Shown here one piece after another: positions 48,619-60,475 of a DNA stretch of 64,000 nt (positions within the stretch are counted from its first letter, which is position 1; every line of letters starts with the position of its first letter). The DNA is taken from NCBI GenBank assembly GCA_016946835.1, contig JACVTC010000084.1, positions 171,501 through 235,500 on the forward strand. Direction: 5' to 3'. A program made the translations under genes and the position numbers. The notes below the pieces were generated by a model. The model did not search any database. It worked only from the letters and a program-made list of their open reading frames with translations, and was not told the origin of the DNA. This stretch comes from Neocallimastix lanati (nom. inval.). Taxonomy: Eukaryota > Neocallimastigomycota > Neocallimastigomycetes > Neocallimastigales > Neocallimastigaceae.

Positions 48619-48798
48619 TACGAAAATTTTGGCCAAATGTTTTCTTCTCTATTGAATGTAATTTACAAGATCATGTATATAGTATTATTCCCGTTTTTAT
48701 TTCCAAACAAGACACATTCACTAAGTTGGAAGATGATAAAAAGCACCGGTTCATAGTGAGAAGTGGTGATTAATGTTGTTTTTTGAGCGATATTTTTC
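48619..48798. repeat. Conserved 180-bp block, copy 3
   Basis: Nearly identical to 38291-38470. It belongs to the upstream side of LRR gene 2 but is now held more than 6 kb away by the copia insertion. Confidence 0.85.
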
Positions 48799-50181
48799 TA
48801 TTTTTATAACTATTAATTTTTTTTTCCTGTTGTTAATTTCTCAAGTAAAAATTAAAAATTTATTTGATATAATAAATATTATATAAACATACACATATAT
48901 ATTTATATATATATATTTTTTTTTTGAAAAATTTTTTCCATATTTTTTTTAAATACTTTTTTTAATTAATATTATTGAATATAGTATATTCTTAGTCAGT
49001 TAGTTTCTCTTGATTCAAGGAAATGTTTAATGGATTATACACTCTCTATTTAATAGATATTTTATTTTATTACATTTATTCGATAAAATTATTTCAACTC
49101 ATATCATGATACTATTATTACTTTAAAAAATTTTCACTTTATTTTTCATTGTATTACATTAATGTTATTTTTTTATTAATTTTATTTTTAATAATTATTT
49201 ATTTTATAGATTATTTATTTTATACTACTTATATATATGAATATTTCTTTTTCTTATTTTTAAAAATTTCAATATATTTATTAATGTATTTTTTTTCTTA
49301 TTCATATAATTAATTATTATTAATATTTTTTAATAATTAATAATAAAAAAAGCATTGATAGTGTAATTTTCTTTCTAGTCAAAGAAAAAAAAAATTTAAA
49401 TTTAAATATTTAATATTATATAATAATAATTAGTAGTATTTTATTATAATGATTTTTTTTTATATAATTATATAGAGATAATAATGAAGAAATATTAGTA
49501 AAGAAAAAAAAATTTAATTTTTATGAATTTTATTTATTTATTCTAAATATTGAAATATTTATGTATCTATTTATATATAAATATATACAATATTTTATGA
49601 AAAATAAAATTAAAATTAAAAAATATTTAAAATATTTATATAAAATAATAAATAATCAATATAATAAATAATCATAATAATTAAAGATTTTTATTTCATA
49701 AAAATATGTGATTATGTTGAAGATATTGAAAGAAAAATAAATGATTACAATGATCAAAAAAAACTTATAAGAAAATATTGGTTCAAAGCGTTAAATAAAT
49801 ATATATTTTTTCTCTTTTAAAAAAAATATTATATAAATATATAATTAAATCATAAAGGATATCAAATAAAAAATATATATATATATATATATAAAATTTT
49901 ACTTTTAAATTCAAAGCAAATAAATATATACATATATGTATGACCTAATAATATTTATTTCAAAAATTTGAATTATTATATCTAACTAAATATAAATTAA
50001 TATAAATTATTCCAAGAATTATTATATCGAACTAAATATAATAAATTATTCCAAAGTTTAACAATAATAATAACAACAAAAATAATAATTTAATTTTTTT
50101 GTTTTCATTTTTTTTATTATTTCTTTATTAATCAATAAAATGGATAGGTTAAAATTTTAAAGAAATTTTATTTCTCAATAT

Positions 50182-50334
50182 AAAATAAAATAAAATTAAA
50201 TAAAATAAAATAAAATAAAACAAAGTAAAATAAATAGTAGAATATTGAACTTAAATATTAAGTATAGATTGAATAGAATAAAATGAAATTAAATGAAATA
50301 AAACAAAACAAAACAAAATAAAATAAAATAAAAA
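50182..50334. repeat. Satellite patch within unit 3
   Basis: Counterpart of 39848-40013, with one spacer and AAAAT, AAATT and AAAAC pentamers. Confidence 0.85.
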
Positions 50335-50565
50335 AAATGATAATCTAAATAAAAAATAAATATACATATTTATATTAAATAAATTATTCTCTAATTATAT
50401 TTAATTTACAAAAATGTATGAATAATTTTAAAAAGATTTTATTATTTTAATAAAATATTAAATAAAATTAAAATTATAATAATTAAACAAAGTAAAAAGT
50501 TTTATCATAATTTTTAGAAAATTTTTAGAATATTTTATTTTTATTTTTATTTTTTTTTTTTTTGT

Positions 50566-50583
50566 GAAAGAAAATTTTCTTTC
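50566..50583. repeat. 18-bp perfect palindrome downstream of LRR gene 3
   Basis: GAAAGAAAATTTTCTTTC, in the same relative place as the copies at 36179 and 40239. Confidence 0.8.
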
Positions 50584-51003
50584 ATGATTATACATTGTAA
50601 TGTATATATTTATTATTGTATATTTATGTTATTTTATATTAATTATTTTTTAATTTTTATTTATATATTTTTTAATTTTATTATTTGTTTTAGTTTCTAT
50701 ATATATTTTTTATCTATGTGTTTTTATGATATATTATTTAATGAATTTATTATTTACATAATATTTCTAATTTTTATCATGATTTTTATTATATTTATTC
50801 ATTATCCTTATAATGATATATATGTATTTCAATACTTGTATAATATATTAAATATTTATAATGAATATATTATTAAATATATTATATTTCTTATAAGATA
50901 ATTTATAAATTTAATTATTAAATAAATGATTATTATATATAGGAGTAATAGCAATTAATTATATATATGAATTTATTAATTTATTAAAGATTATTTAATA
51001 GAA

Positions 51004-52077
51004 TTAAAATATTAAATAAAGAACTAAAAATGGTAAGTAGCTAATACTACGGATAAATAAGGTTTTAGCATCAGAAGTAGCATCAATTGAGCCATCATTA
51101 GCTGTAGTACCATTAGTAGCAGTTCCATTAACAGCATTACCATTAGAAACACCATTTACTCCATTAACATTATTTTCACCATTGACAGCAACAGAACCAT
51201 TATCACTATTACCATTCTTAAGACTAACTTCCTTTCCATTAAATTTAGCTGACTTTAAATTTGGAAGACTGTTAATAAATCCTGGAACTTCTTTAACTCC
51301 TTCCATCGTTAAATCAAGAGAAGTAAGATTCTTAAGATTCTTAAAGTTGTCAGTTTTGATATCTTCATCAAGTTCAATGGTTAATTTTTCAATATTAGAA
51401 GAAGTAATGGCATCGATTTCTTCTTGACTTGGTACGAATGAAGAAATAGTTAATTCTTTTAAATTCTTTAAATTATTAACTAAGCCTTTTAACTTAATAC
51501 CAGATTTTCCATTAGTTTCTAAAGTTAACGATGAAACTTTAAGACCATTTAATGGACTGAAATTTAATGATTCATCAACCGAAACATAGGCAAGCTTTAT
51601 CTTTTCAAGATTTGATAAAGTAGATAAATCATTGATATTTTCTTGAGTAAGTTTACCATAATTATAATCTCCGGCATCGTAAGTTAATGATTTCAATGAT
51701 TTTAAATCTTTTAAAACATTTGGAGCAATTCCACCTCTGAAACTTTTAATATTTAATTCTTCTAAACTCTGTAAATTTGAAATTCCATTGTTAAGAATAG
51801 CACAATCAGTTTGTTCTTCATTGAAATCAAACTTTTTAATGGTATTGTAAGATAATATCTTTTTAATATCTTCATTAGTTAAAAGATTGTCATCATTGCT
51901 TAATTTTAATTCAGTTACTTCACCATTACTATTGTTGTTACAAGCAACTAAAGAAGAAGCCTTATTACTTGTTAAGTAATCTTTAATTTCTTTACAGTTA
52001 TCTTTAGCTGGTGCAGCATAAGCACTTGAGCATAAGTAAGTAAGAAGTAAACTCTTAACAATAGCTTTAAATTGCAT
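51004..52077 (-). CDS. Secreted LRR protein with GPI-type tail, copy 3 (357 aa)
   Basis: This third paralogue of the array has an intact frame without an intron. The signal peptide has one change (MQFKAIVK). The Cys-containing cap, about seven LRRs, the VNG/NGT stalk and the hydrophobic tail (ILFIRSISYLPFLVLYLIF type, with Thr before the tail) are as in copy 2. It is closest to copy 2, with about four residue differences, and further from copy 1. Its upstream sequence (52078-52451) is more diverged than those of genes 1 and 2, and it lacks the 180-bp block within the expected 700 bp. It may therefore be controlled differently. Role as for the others: probable GPI-anchored surface protein of unknown ligand. 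Confidence 0.9.
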   Translation of the reverse strand: MQFKAIVKSLLLTYLCSSAYAAPAKDNCKEIKDYLTSNKASSLVACNNNSNGEVTELKLSNDDNLLTNEDIKKILSYNTIKKFDFNEEQTDCAILNNGISNLQSLEELNIKSFRGGIAPNVLKDLKSLKSLTYDAGDYNYGKLTQENINDLSTLSNLEKIKLAYVSVDESLNFSPLNGLKVSSLTLETNGKSGIKLKGLVNNLKNLKELTISSFVPSQEEIDAITSSNIEKLTIELDEDIKTDNFKNLKNLTSLDLTMEGVKEVPGFINSLPNLKSAKFNGKEVSLKNGNSDNGSVAVNGENNVNGVNGVSNGNAVNGTATNGTTANDGSIDATSDAKTLFIRSISYLPFLVLYLIF

Positions 52078-52929
52078 TTTTATTTTTTAATATTTCTTTA
52101 ATATAAATATATATTAATAATTTTTTTTTTACTTTTAATTTTTAATTATTATTTGTATTTTTAGATTTCTTGAGTATTTTATTTTATTTTTTTATTTTTG
52201 TTATTTTATTTGAAAGTGAATTCTTTTTTCTTAAATACTAAAATTTTTAAAAATAAATTAATATAAAATGTTAAAACTTTAATTAAAAAAATATCATAAA
52301 TTATTTAAAGTTTATATGTTAATTAATTATAAATAAGTTAGTATTATTGGTTAAGTTTATTACTTTTAAAATAGAATATTCTATTATTGTGTATGAGATA
52401 TATTAAATCTTTTTATAAAAAACTATATTACTTTTAAAATAGAATATTCTATGCGATACTTAATTTGGAGATTAAGCCTAAAGAATAATTACAATGAAAT
52501 TCACTTATTTTTTTTTATATATTTATATTTTAAACTAATTTATAATATCTTCTTTTAATATCAATTAACTATTTATAATTTAGTATAAAAAGTATAAGAA
52601 AATAGTATTAAACGTATTTAAATAAAATATAAAATTAAAAATATAATAAATTAATTAAAAATTCTATAATAATAAATATAAATTATTATAAAATATATAA
52701 ATGAATCAAAGAAAAATAAATATAAAATATTTACATATTACATAAAAATTATTAACAATAAATTTATACTTTTACATAAAAATTATTAACAATAAATTTA
52801 TATTTTTACGCATATTTATTGTTATCACGTTATTATTTTTTTTTCACAATTTCAAATTTTTGTTTCATATGATTATTAATATTTATTTTATTAATAATAT
52901 TTACTATAATTATTTGCTTTAAATATTTT

Positions 52930-53040
52930 TAACAAATTAAAATTAATTATTTATATGAAAATAGTATATATGTTGATTATCAATATAATCAACATATATT
53001 AAGTAAAACAATATATAGAGTAGGAGGAAAGTGACATGAC
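52930..53040. repeat. Diverged direct repeat, copy 1 (copy 2 at 54385-54475)
   Basis: Shared words in order are ATTATTTATATGAAAATAG, TAATCAACATAT or TAATCAACTTAT, AAACAATATRTAGAGTRGGA and GAAAGTGA. Confidence 0.55.
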
Positions 53041-53679
53041 ACAATTGTTATAGTAATACTATAAAGAAATCTATTGATACAAAAACAAATTGCACATTGA
53101 TATAACCCTTGGTTCGAGGAATTATTGTTAGAATTAATTTATTTAAATTTATTAAAGTATTATTAAATTATTTATATAATTTAATTATTATGATAATAAT
53201 ACTTGACTGCACATTTAAAAAAACTACCTACAACAACTTTCTCACACACCTCACATTATTCAGAGAAATGTTTTATTTTTATGTTATTTGATTATAATTA
53301 ACTATTTAATTAGTTGTTTTTATAATTAAAATAAACTATTTAATGAATTTTTAAGTTTAAAAATTATAAATATTAATAATTATTATTTATAAGGAAATAG
53401 TTAATAACTATATAATTAATAAAATTTTATTATTTTTTATTTTATTAATTATAATATATATAAAATCAAGCCACATATTAAGAATATTATAAAATCATTA
53501 GATATAAATTAAATTTGATTTATGACATTAATTTATGTTTGAATTATAAAAACTATTATATATTAATAAAGGTTTGAATACATCTTTTAAAATTTTAAAT
53601 ATTAAACTATTATATATTAAAACAAAAGAATTAATTTTAAAAATGTTTTTTACATAACTCCGTATTAAAATATATATAT

Positions 53680-53945
53680 ATTTTTACTGTATTATTTATA
53701 AATATCTCCTTTATTAAAAGTATTTATTAATATTTATTAAATATTAAAATATTTTTATTAAAGGGTAAAAATGATCAATTAATTAAATATTATTTTTAAT
53801 ATTAATAATTGTATCTTAATTTATTATCTTTATACATCTTTTAAATTATTAATATTTATTTTTTATATATATTTAAAATTATTATTAGTTATATATATAT
53901 TTCGAAAAATTATAAAACGTGTGATAAAATATTTTATTTATTAAT
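53680..53945. repeat. Dispersed repeat, copy 2 (copy 1 at 26281-26600)
   Basis: Same order of conserved words as copy 1, including GTAAAAATGATCAATTAATT and ACATCTTTTAAAT. Confidence 0.6.
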
Positions 53946-54384
53946 GATTAAATTCTAATATATATATTATTATTATATAATATATATATATATAATTTTT
54001 TAAATTTTAATTTTATATTTATTTATTATAGTTTTATTTATATATTTTTTATTTATTTAAATATTTATTTAAATTATAAATTATATATATTATTTATTTG
54101 TTTTATTATTAATTTATATATTTATTAACTTTTAAAAATATTTTTACGAAATGCAACTTTCCAAATGAAATATTTTCCAAAGTAGAAGTTTTCAAAATGC
54201 CTCACTTACTATATTTATTATTAACGATTTTATTTTTTATGATATATATTTTTTATTTATATGTATATTAATATTATTTTATGTAAATTATTACTTTATG
54301 GATATTATTGTATTTATATTATAATTTTCATATATACTTTATTAATAATTAGAGTTTTAATTTACTTATAATTTCGTAACAAAT

Positions 54385-54475
54385 TAAAATAAAATTATTT
54401 ATATGAAAATAGAGATATCAATTTAATCAACTTATAAAGCAAAACAATATGTAGAGTGGGAAGAAAGTGAAAAAA
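54385..54475. repeat. Diverged direct repeat, copy 2
   Basis: Partner of 52930-53040, with GTAGAGTGGGAAGAAAGTGA. Confidence 0.55.
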
Positions 54476-55466
54476 AGCTAATTAAACGTTATAATTAAAC
54501 TTTATAAATAACCTAAATATTAATATAATCCAAACTGATTAATTAAAATACTTCTTGTATTATTTAAAAATGATTAATTGTTAATATACCGTTTTTATAA
54601 AAATTTATTATTAAAAACTATATATATATTTTATAAAAAAAAATTTGTTATTAAGGTATTATTATAAAAAAATTATTAAGATTATTTTAAGTAAATTTTG
54701 TAAAATATTGATTTTATCTTTATTAATTCATTATATTATTTAACTATTAACCAATTAACCAATAACAATTAAATAAACCATTTTTAATTATTTTTATTAT
54801 TTTTTCAGATTTATTTTATTCTATTTATTTCTATTGTTTTTAATAGACAATTGATATTTTAAGATTTTCCCGATTCCACGAATCAGTTTTACTTATAATA
54901 TTCGATGACCGATATCTATAGATTATTAGTTAAATTCCTGTTTAGGTTTTTCTTTTAATCTTTTTCTTATACAATTAATTTGTTAAGATTAGAAACAAAT
55001 TTATTATTATAACTTAAATTTTTCATAAAATAATAAATATGAACTCTTGAGTACTCTTTGAGAAATCAAGAGTTATTATTATAACAAACTATAATAATAA
55101 TTCAAATTATATAATAAAGCTTTTATATAATTCTTTCATCATTATTTACATTTCTCTTTTAAAATTGTCAAATAAAGTATTTCTAATTATTAAAAAAACA
55201 AATTATTAATTTCAAAATAAAACAATTATCTAATTTAAATAAGCTTTTGAATATATAAGCTCGAACTCTTAATTTAGTAAAGTATAAAATTTTTAAAATA
55301 AATATATAAATATTATTTAACTATTAAATTGTAGTTAATAATTCTATTATTTAAATTTATAAATTTATTTAATAGAATTTTTACATTTTTATACGGGTTC
55401 AAACTAAATTGGTTAAATAACAAAAAAATTAGATAATAATTGTAGAGATTAGCTAAATAAATTATA

Positions 55467-55745
55467 TTAATTATCATGAAGGCAATTAACAATAAATTAT
55501 TAATGTATAATCCACCTGGGAAAAAGAATGGAAAAGTCGATCCCCTCTCAAGAGTGGAGACTGAGAAGACTGAAGATAAGGACTTTGACAAAGACAGCCT
55601 CTTAAAGCCAAATCAAGTGGTAGGATTCAACGAAACGGATGAAGAAACTAGCTATCTGGCTTTAGCTATCAACTTCATCATTGATATTAAACAGGCCTAC
55701 CGACAGGATAAAATGGCTCAAGAAGTAATGAAGGATCGAAAATAA
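55467..55745 (+). mobile_element. Ty3/gypsy pol fragment (fossil)
   Basis: A plus-strand stretch of about 90 codons includes PPGKKNGKVDPLSR. This matches the GxxNxxADxLSR block that joins RNase H to the integrase in Ty3/gypsy polyproteins. The charged segment after it ends near KMAQEVMKDRK, as in the following linker. Its base composition is far less AT-rich than the surroundings. Only this short piece remains, and no LTR or other domain adjoins it. The solo LTR-like units further right may belong to the same family, but nothing in the sequence proves it. Confidence 0.7.
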
Positions 55746-56241
55746 AAGAATAAAAGAATAAAAAAATAAAAGATATTTCGATCAAAAAATATTAATTTAC
55801 ATATAAGGAAAATAATTATATTAATAATATTAAATTATGTAGTAAATAAAATACAGAATACATTATATAATATAGAATAATGTTTTAGTTCCATAATTTA
55901 TTGAAAATAAATAGCTAATGGTAATAAATTTAATATTCAAATAAATGATTAAATAAATTATTATTGCCATTTAAATGTATAAAAACTATTAATCTAAATA
56001 ATTTTTAATGATAAATTAAATAGATATTTAATGTAATATTAAATAAACCATTAATTATTATTAAGTGTATCAATGAGATATAATTTAAATAAAAGTTATT
56101 AATTATAACTTAACTAAGAAAATATTACTATTTTGTTAAAAATAATTTTTGATTCTTACATTTGCGGAGGTATTGTTTTTTATGTAAAGAATTTGATATT
56201 TGTATTATTTTTTTTTTTAATATTTAATTTTAATTTTAACA

Positions 56242-56286
<45 letters not shown>

Positions 56287-56384
56287 GAAAAAGAAAAAGA
56301 GAAAAAAATATATACATATATAAATATAAACAAATATATTATATATATAAATAGAATGAAAGAGAGGAAGGAGAAATAAAATTC

Positions 56385-56412
<28 letters not shown>
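55746..56412. other. AT-rich region with poly-A and AAAAAG tracts
   Basis: No gene is seen. A pure A run (about 56242-56278) passes into AAAAAG-type repeats, and a second A run ends at 56412, where the 220-bp repeat begins. Confidence 0.6.
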
Positions 56413-56415
<3 letters not shown>

Positions 56416-57281
56416 ATTTTTTCTTTATACATAACATATATAATAAAAAGAATTTTTATTCTTTAATTTTTACTAATAATTCTAATTATAAAAATTTATA
56501 TATAATAATTGTGATTATAATAGTAAAATATCTATTCAATTAAAAAGAAAAATAACAATAAATAATAATAATTTTTAGAAATCTTTTTAAAATAAAATCA
56601 AGAGAAAAAAAATTGTAGAAAAAAAAAAAAAATTATTTTTTCTTTATACATAACATATATAATAAAAAGAATTTTTATTCTTTAATTTTTACTAATAATT
56701 CTAATTATAAAAATTTATATATAATAATTGTGATTATAATAGTGAAATATCTATTCAATTAAAAAGAAAAATAACAATAAATAATAATAATTTTTAGAAA
56801 TCTTTTTAAAATAAAATCAAGAGAAAAAAAATTGTAGAAAAAAAAAAAAAAAATTATTTTTTCTTTATACATAACATATATAATAAAAAGAATTTTTATT
56901 CTTTAATTTTTACTAATAATTCTAATTATAAAAATTTATATATAATAATTGTGATTATAATAGTGAAATATCTATTCAATTAAAAAGAAAAATAACAATA
57001 AATAATAATAATTTTTAGAAATCTTTTTAAAATAAAATCAAGAGAAAAAAAATTGTAGAAAAAAAAAAAAAAATTATTTTTTCTTTATACATAACATATA
57101 TAATAAAAAGAATTTTTATTCTTTAATTTTTACTAATAATTCTAATTATAAAAATTTATATATAATAATTGTGATTATAATAGTGAAATATCTATTCAAT
57201 TAAAAAGAAAAATAACAATAAATAATAATAATTTTTAGAAATCTTTTTAAAATAAAATCAAGAGAAAAAAAATTGTAGAAT
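56413..57281. repeat. Tandem repeat, about 220 bp, four copies
   Basis: Units start at 56413, 56632, 56853 and 57073 with ATTATTTTTTCTTTATACAT. They are nearly identical and differ mainly in the length of the poly-A run at the joint. The array ends 58 bp from the 3' end of the initiator tRNA gene. Confidence 0.95.
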
Positions 57282-57338
57282 AAAAATAAATTATAATAAT
57301 AACATAGTAAAATAAAAAAAATAATAAAAAAATTATTA

Positions 57339-57410
57339 TAGCAGCGGTATATTTCGATCATACTACCTGTGGGTTATGAGCCCACCACGCTTCCACTGTG
57401 CTACGCTGCT
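57339..57410 (-). tRNA. Initiator tRNA-Met (CAT)
   Basis: The 72-nt gene folds as a cloverleaf. The acceptor stem AGCAGCG/CGCTGCT includes the A1-U72 pair of eukaryotic initiators. The anticodon stem GTGGG/CCCAC carries the three G-C pairs next to a CTCATAA loop. The T loop is ATCGAAA, where elongators have TTCRANN. The discriminator base is A. The D stem GCAC/GCGT has one A-C mismatch. A and B boxes are in place (TAGCACAGTGG and GATCGAAA). There is no intron. The run of T downstream on this strand is short but the region is T-rich. It supplies Met-tRNA for translation start. Confidence 0.93.
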
Positions 57411-58592
57411 TTCTTCAAAAGAATGTGATTTATACCTAATATTCTTAATCTACAAAAATTAAATTTTGCAGAAGTGAATAAAAGGATAAATACTGAATAA
57501 AAATTGATTTAAGGAATTTAAAAAAAAAAATAAATATGTTTTATTATTAAATACAAAAATGTTTTATTAAAAAAATTTATTTTTATTTTAATATTAATCT
57601 TTATTTATTTAATAATTAATTTTGTTTAAATTAATAAAATAATTGTTAAAAACTAATAAAATAATAAAATGAAATATTTATTATTTATACTAATTTATTT
57701 TAAATTTTAATAATAAAATTGATTATTAATAACTAATAAAATATATAATAATTTATCAAAAATAATTAATAATCATAAAAATTGATTATTAAAAACTAAT
57801 AAAATATCTATAATAATTTATTAAATAATTAATAATCATACTTTTTGATTATTAAAACTAATAAAATATTTATAATAATTTATTAACTAATTAATAATCA
57901 TAAAAATTGATTATTAAAAACTAATAAAATATCTATAATAATTTATTAAATAATTAATAATCATAAAAAAATTGATTATTAAAAATAATAAAATATTTAT
58001 AATAATTTATTAACTAATTAATAATAAAGAATAATTTATAAGAAATATTTACATGTTTTTATATTTTTCTTTGATTTTAAACTATTTACATTAAAAATAA
58101 TAAAATTAATAAAAGAGAAATAAAGAATAATTTATTATTAAATTAAACAATATTTACAATTAAAATGTTGATAAAGATGAGTTTTAAAATGTTATTTTAA
58201 TTACAATTTGTTTATAAAAGTTGAGTTATAAAATAAATAAAATAATCATTATTTTAAATAAAAGTAACTTAAAAAATTATTTAACTATTTAATTTTAATT
58301 TTGCGTTGTTTATAAGTTTGTTTATTTGTTATTTATAATTTATTAAATTTGTTTATTATTTTGTTTATTTGTAGTTTTAGAAAAATATCATTTATTAATT
58401 TATTTTAGTTTTTAATTAAAATTATTAATGATTAATTAATTTATTATTATTTTATTTTAATTATTTTTATTTAATTAATTTTTCTTAAATATGATTTAAT
58501 TTTTTTTAGAATGGATTAATTTTTTGGTTAAGTTAGACAAGAATTTGTTTTTTATTATTTATTTTAATTTAATAATTTTGTTATTTATCAAA
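57411..58592. other. AT-rich region right of the tRNA
   Basis: No gene is seen. It contains a tandem repeat of about 60 bp (57708-58026) and A/T-rich low-complexity DNA up to the first LTR-like unit. Confidence 0.55.
57708..58026. repeat. Tandem repeat, about 60 bp, five copies
   Basis: A unit with ACTAATAAAATATCTATAAT, AATTTATTAAATAATTAATA and ATCATAAAAATTGATTATTA repeats with small length changes. Confidence 0.75.
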
Positions 58593-60473
58593 TGTGATAC
58601 GGGGTGTCACTAAATACCTTGTATTTCCTATTAAATACTCTTAATAATAATAAAATAAAATTATTATTAAATATTCTTATTAAAATCTTTTATTAATATC
58701 AAATATAATAAAAATTATTATTAAATATTCTTATAAATTTCTTTTATTAATATTAAATATAATAAAAATTATTATTAAATATTCTTATAAAATTCTTTTA
58801 TTAATATTAAATATAATAAAAATTATTATTAAATATTCTTATAAAATTCTTTTATTAATATTAAATATAATAAAAATTATTATTAAATATTCTTATAAAT
58901 TTCTTTTATTAATATTAAATATAATAAAAATTATTATTAAATATTCTTATTAAAATCTTTTATAATAAAAATTATTATTAAATATTCTTATAAAATTCTT
59001 TTATTAATATCAAATCTAATAAAAATTATTATTAAATATTCTTATAAATTTCTTTTATTAATATCAAATATAATAAAAATTATTATTAAATATTCTTATA
59101 AAATTCTTTTATTAATATTAAATATAATAAAAATTATTATTAAATATTCTTATTAAAATCTTTTATAATAAAAATTATTATTAAATATTCTTATAAAATT
59201 CTTTTATTAATATCAAATCTAATAAAAATTATTTTTAAATATTCTTATTAAAATCTTTTATTAATATCAAATATAATAAAAATTATTATTAAATATTCTT
59301 ATTAAAATCTTTTATAATAAAAATTATTATTAAATATTCTTATAAAATTCTTTTATTAATATTAAATATAATAAAAATTATTATTAAATATTCTTATTAA
59401 AATCTTTTATTAATATCAAATATAATAAAAATTATTAAATATTCTAATAAAAATCTTTTATTAATATTAAATATAATAAAAATTATTATTAAATATTCTT
59501 ATTAAAATCTTTTATAATAAAAATTATTATTAAATATTCTTATAAAATTCTTTTATTAATATCAAATATAATAAAAATTATTATTAAATATTCTTATAAA
59601 TTTCTTTTATTAATATCAAATATAATAAAAATTATTATTAAATATTCTTATAAAATTCTTTTATTAATATTAAATATAATAAAAATTATTATTAAATATT
59701 CTTATTAAAATCTTTTATTAATATCAAATCTAATAAAAATAATTATTAAATATTTTATTAATATTAAATATAATAAAAATTATTACTAAATATTCTTATT
59801 AAAAATTATATAATATTTAAATCATTACTAATTCTTATTTTTATATTAAGAATAATAAAAACCTATTTCAATAAATATTTGATGTAAAATACAGAATTAT
59901 AAGTTTCTGTATAATATTTTCTAAAACCTTTGAAATAAACTAAAAATAAAACAAAAATTAAAAATAAATTAAATCTTTATTAAAATAAAAATGAACTAAA
60001 ATACAGAAGAATTCCAATAATAAAAATGATCTAAAATACAGAAAATATCAATTCTGTATAATTCTCTCTCTGAATAACAATATCAAGAAGAAGCTACCGC
60101 CCGGAATGCCCTTCGTGATACAAGCTCCAAATTAATTTTTTATATTTTAATTTAATAAATATTATTTTTTTTTTTTAAAAAAATAATTTAAAATAATAGT
60201 TAAAAATTAAAATAAAATAGTTATAATAGTTTTTTTTTTATAAAGAATATATTAATAATAAATAAAATGTATTAAAATAAAAGTATAAAAAGAAAAATAA
60301 ATTTCTTTCTTTTTAATACTTGGAACAAATAATTTTAATTTTAAATTTAAATAAAGAATATTTTAAAATTTAATTTTTTTTTCTTGTTTCCAAACTTATT
60401 TTTATAGTTATGTGTTAATATTTATTTTTTTTTTGTTTTGAATATCTTAGTGTTTCAACCCCAGCCCGTATCA
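58593..60473. repeat. LTR-like unit a (1.88 kb, with 54-bp satellite)
   Basis: It starts TGTGATACGGGGTG and ends CAGCCCGTATCA, giving short terminal inverted repeats around GATACGGG. A TATA-like AGTATAAAAAGAA lies about 190 bp before the end, as in an LTR. A GC-rich word (CTACCGCCCGGAATGCCC) lies at about 60094. No coding sequence is inside. Apart from the satellite, it is nearly identical to unit b, so the pair duplicated recently. LTR identity is inferred. Confidence 0.6.
58640..59790. repeat. 54-bp satellite inside unit a
   Basis: About twenty copies of a 54-bp unit (AATAAAAATTATTATTAAAT, ATTCTTATAAAATTC, TTTTATTAATATTAAATAT) occur, with variants lacking about 15 bp and a TATCAAATCT subtype. 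Shorter arrays of the same unit lie in unit b. Confidence 0.9.
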
Positions 60474-60475
60474 TA

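Larger units (their letters stand above)
48370..52077. repeat. Segmental duplication, copy 2 (3.7 kb)
   Basis: This is the counterpart of 38042-41750 and includes the conserved block, satellite patch, palindrome and LRR gene 3. The array similarity continues more weakly to about 52451 and then stops abruptly, marking the right edge of the array. Confidence 0.92.
52452..55466. other. AT-rich gene-free region
   Basis: No gene is recognised. It contains a diverged repeat pair (52930-53040 and 54385-54475), the second copy of the dispersed repeat of 26281 (53680-53945), and a trace of the GCATTTCG-type word (CGAAATGCAACTTTCC near 54148). Confidence 0.55.

Noticed and set aside
53098-53125. GGTTCGAGGAA as a tRNA B box
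   Set aside because: No A box at the right distance and no cloverleaf can be drawn.
53109-53291. 60-codon plus-strand frame
   Set aside because: Short, AT-driven and without motif or neighbour context.
56133-56432. Poly-Lys and poly-Phe frames on the two strands
   Set aside because: They come from homopolymer A runs.
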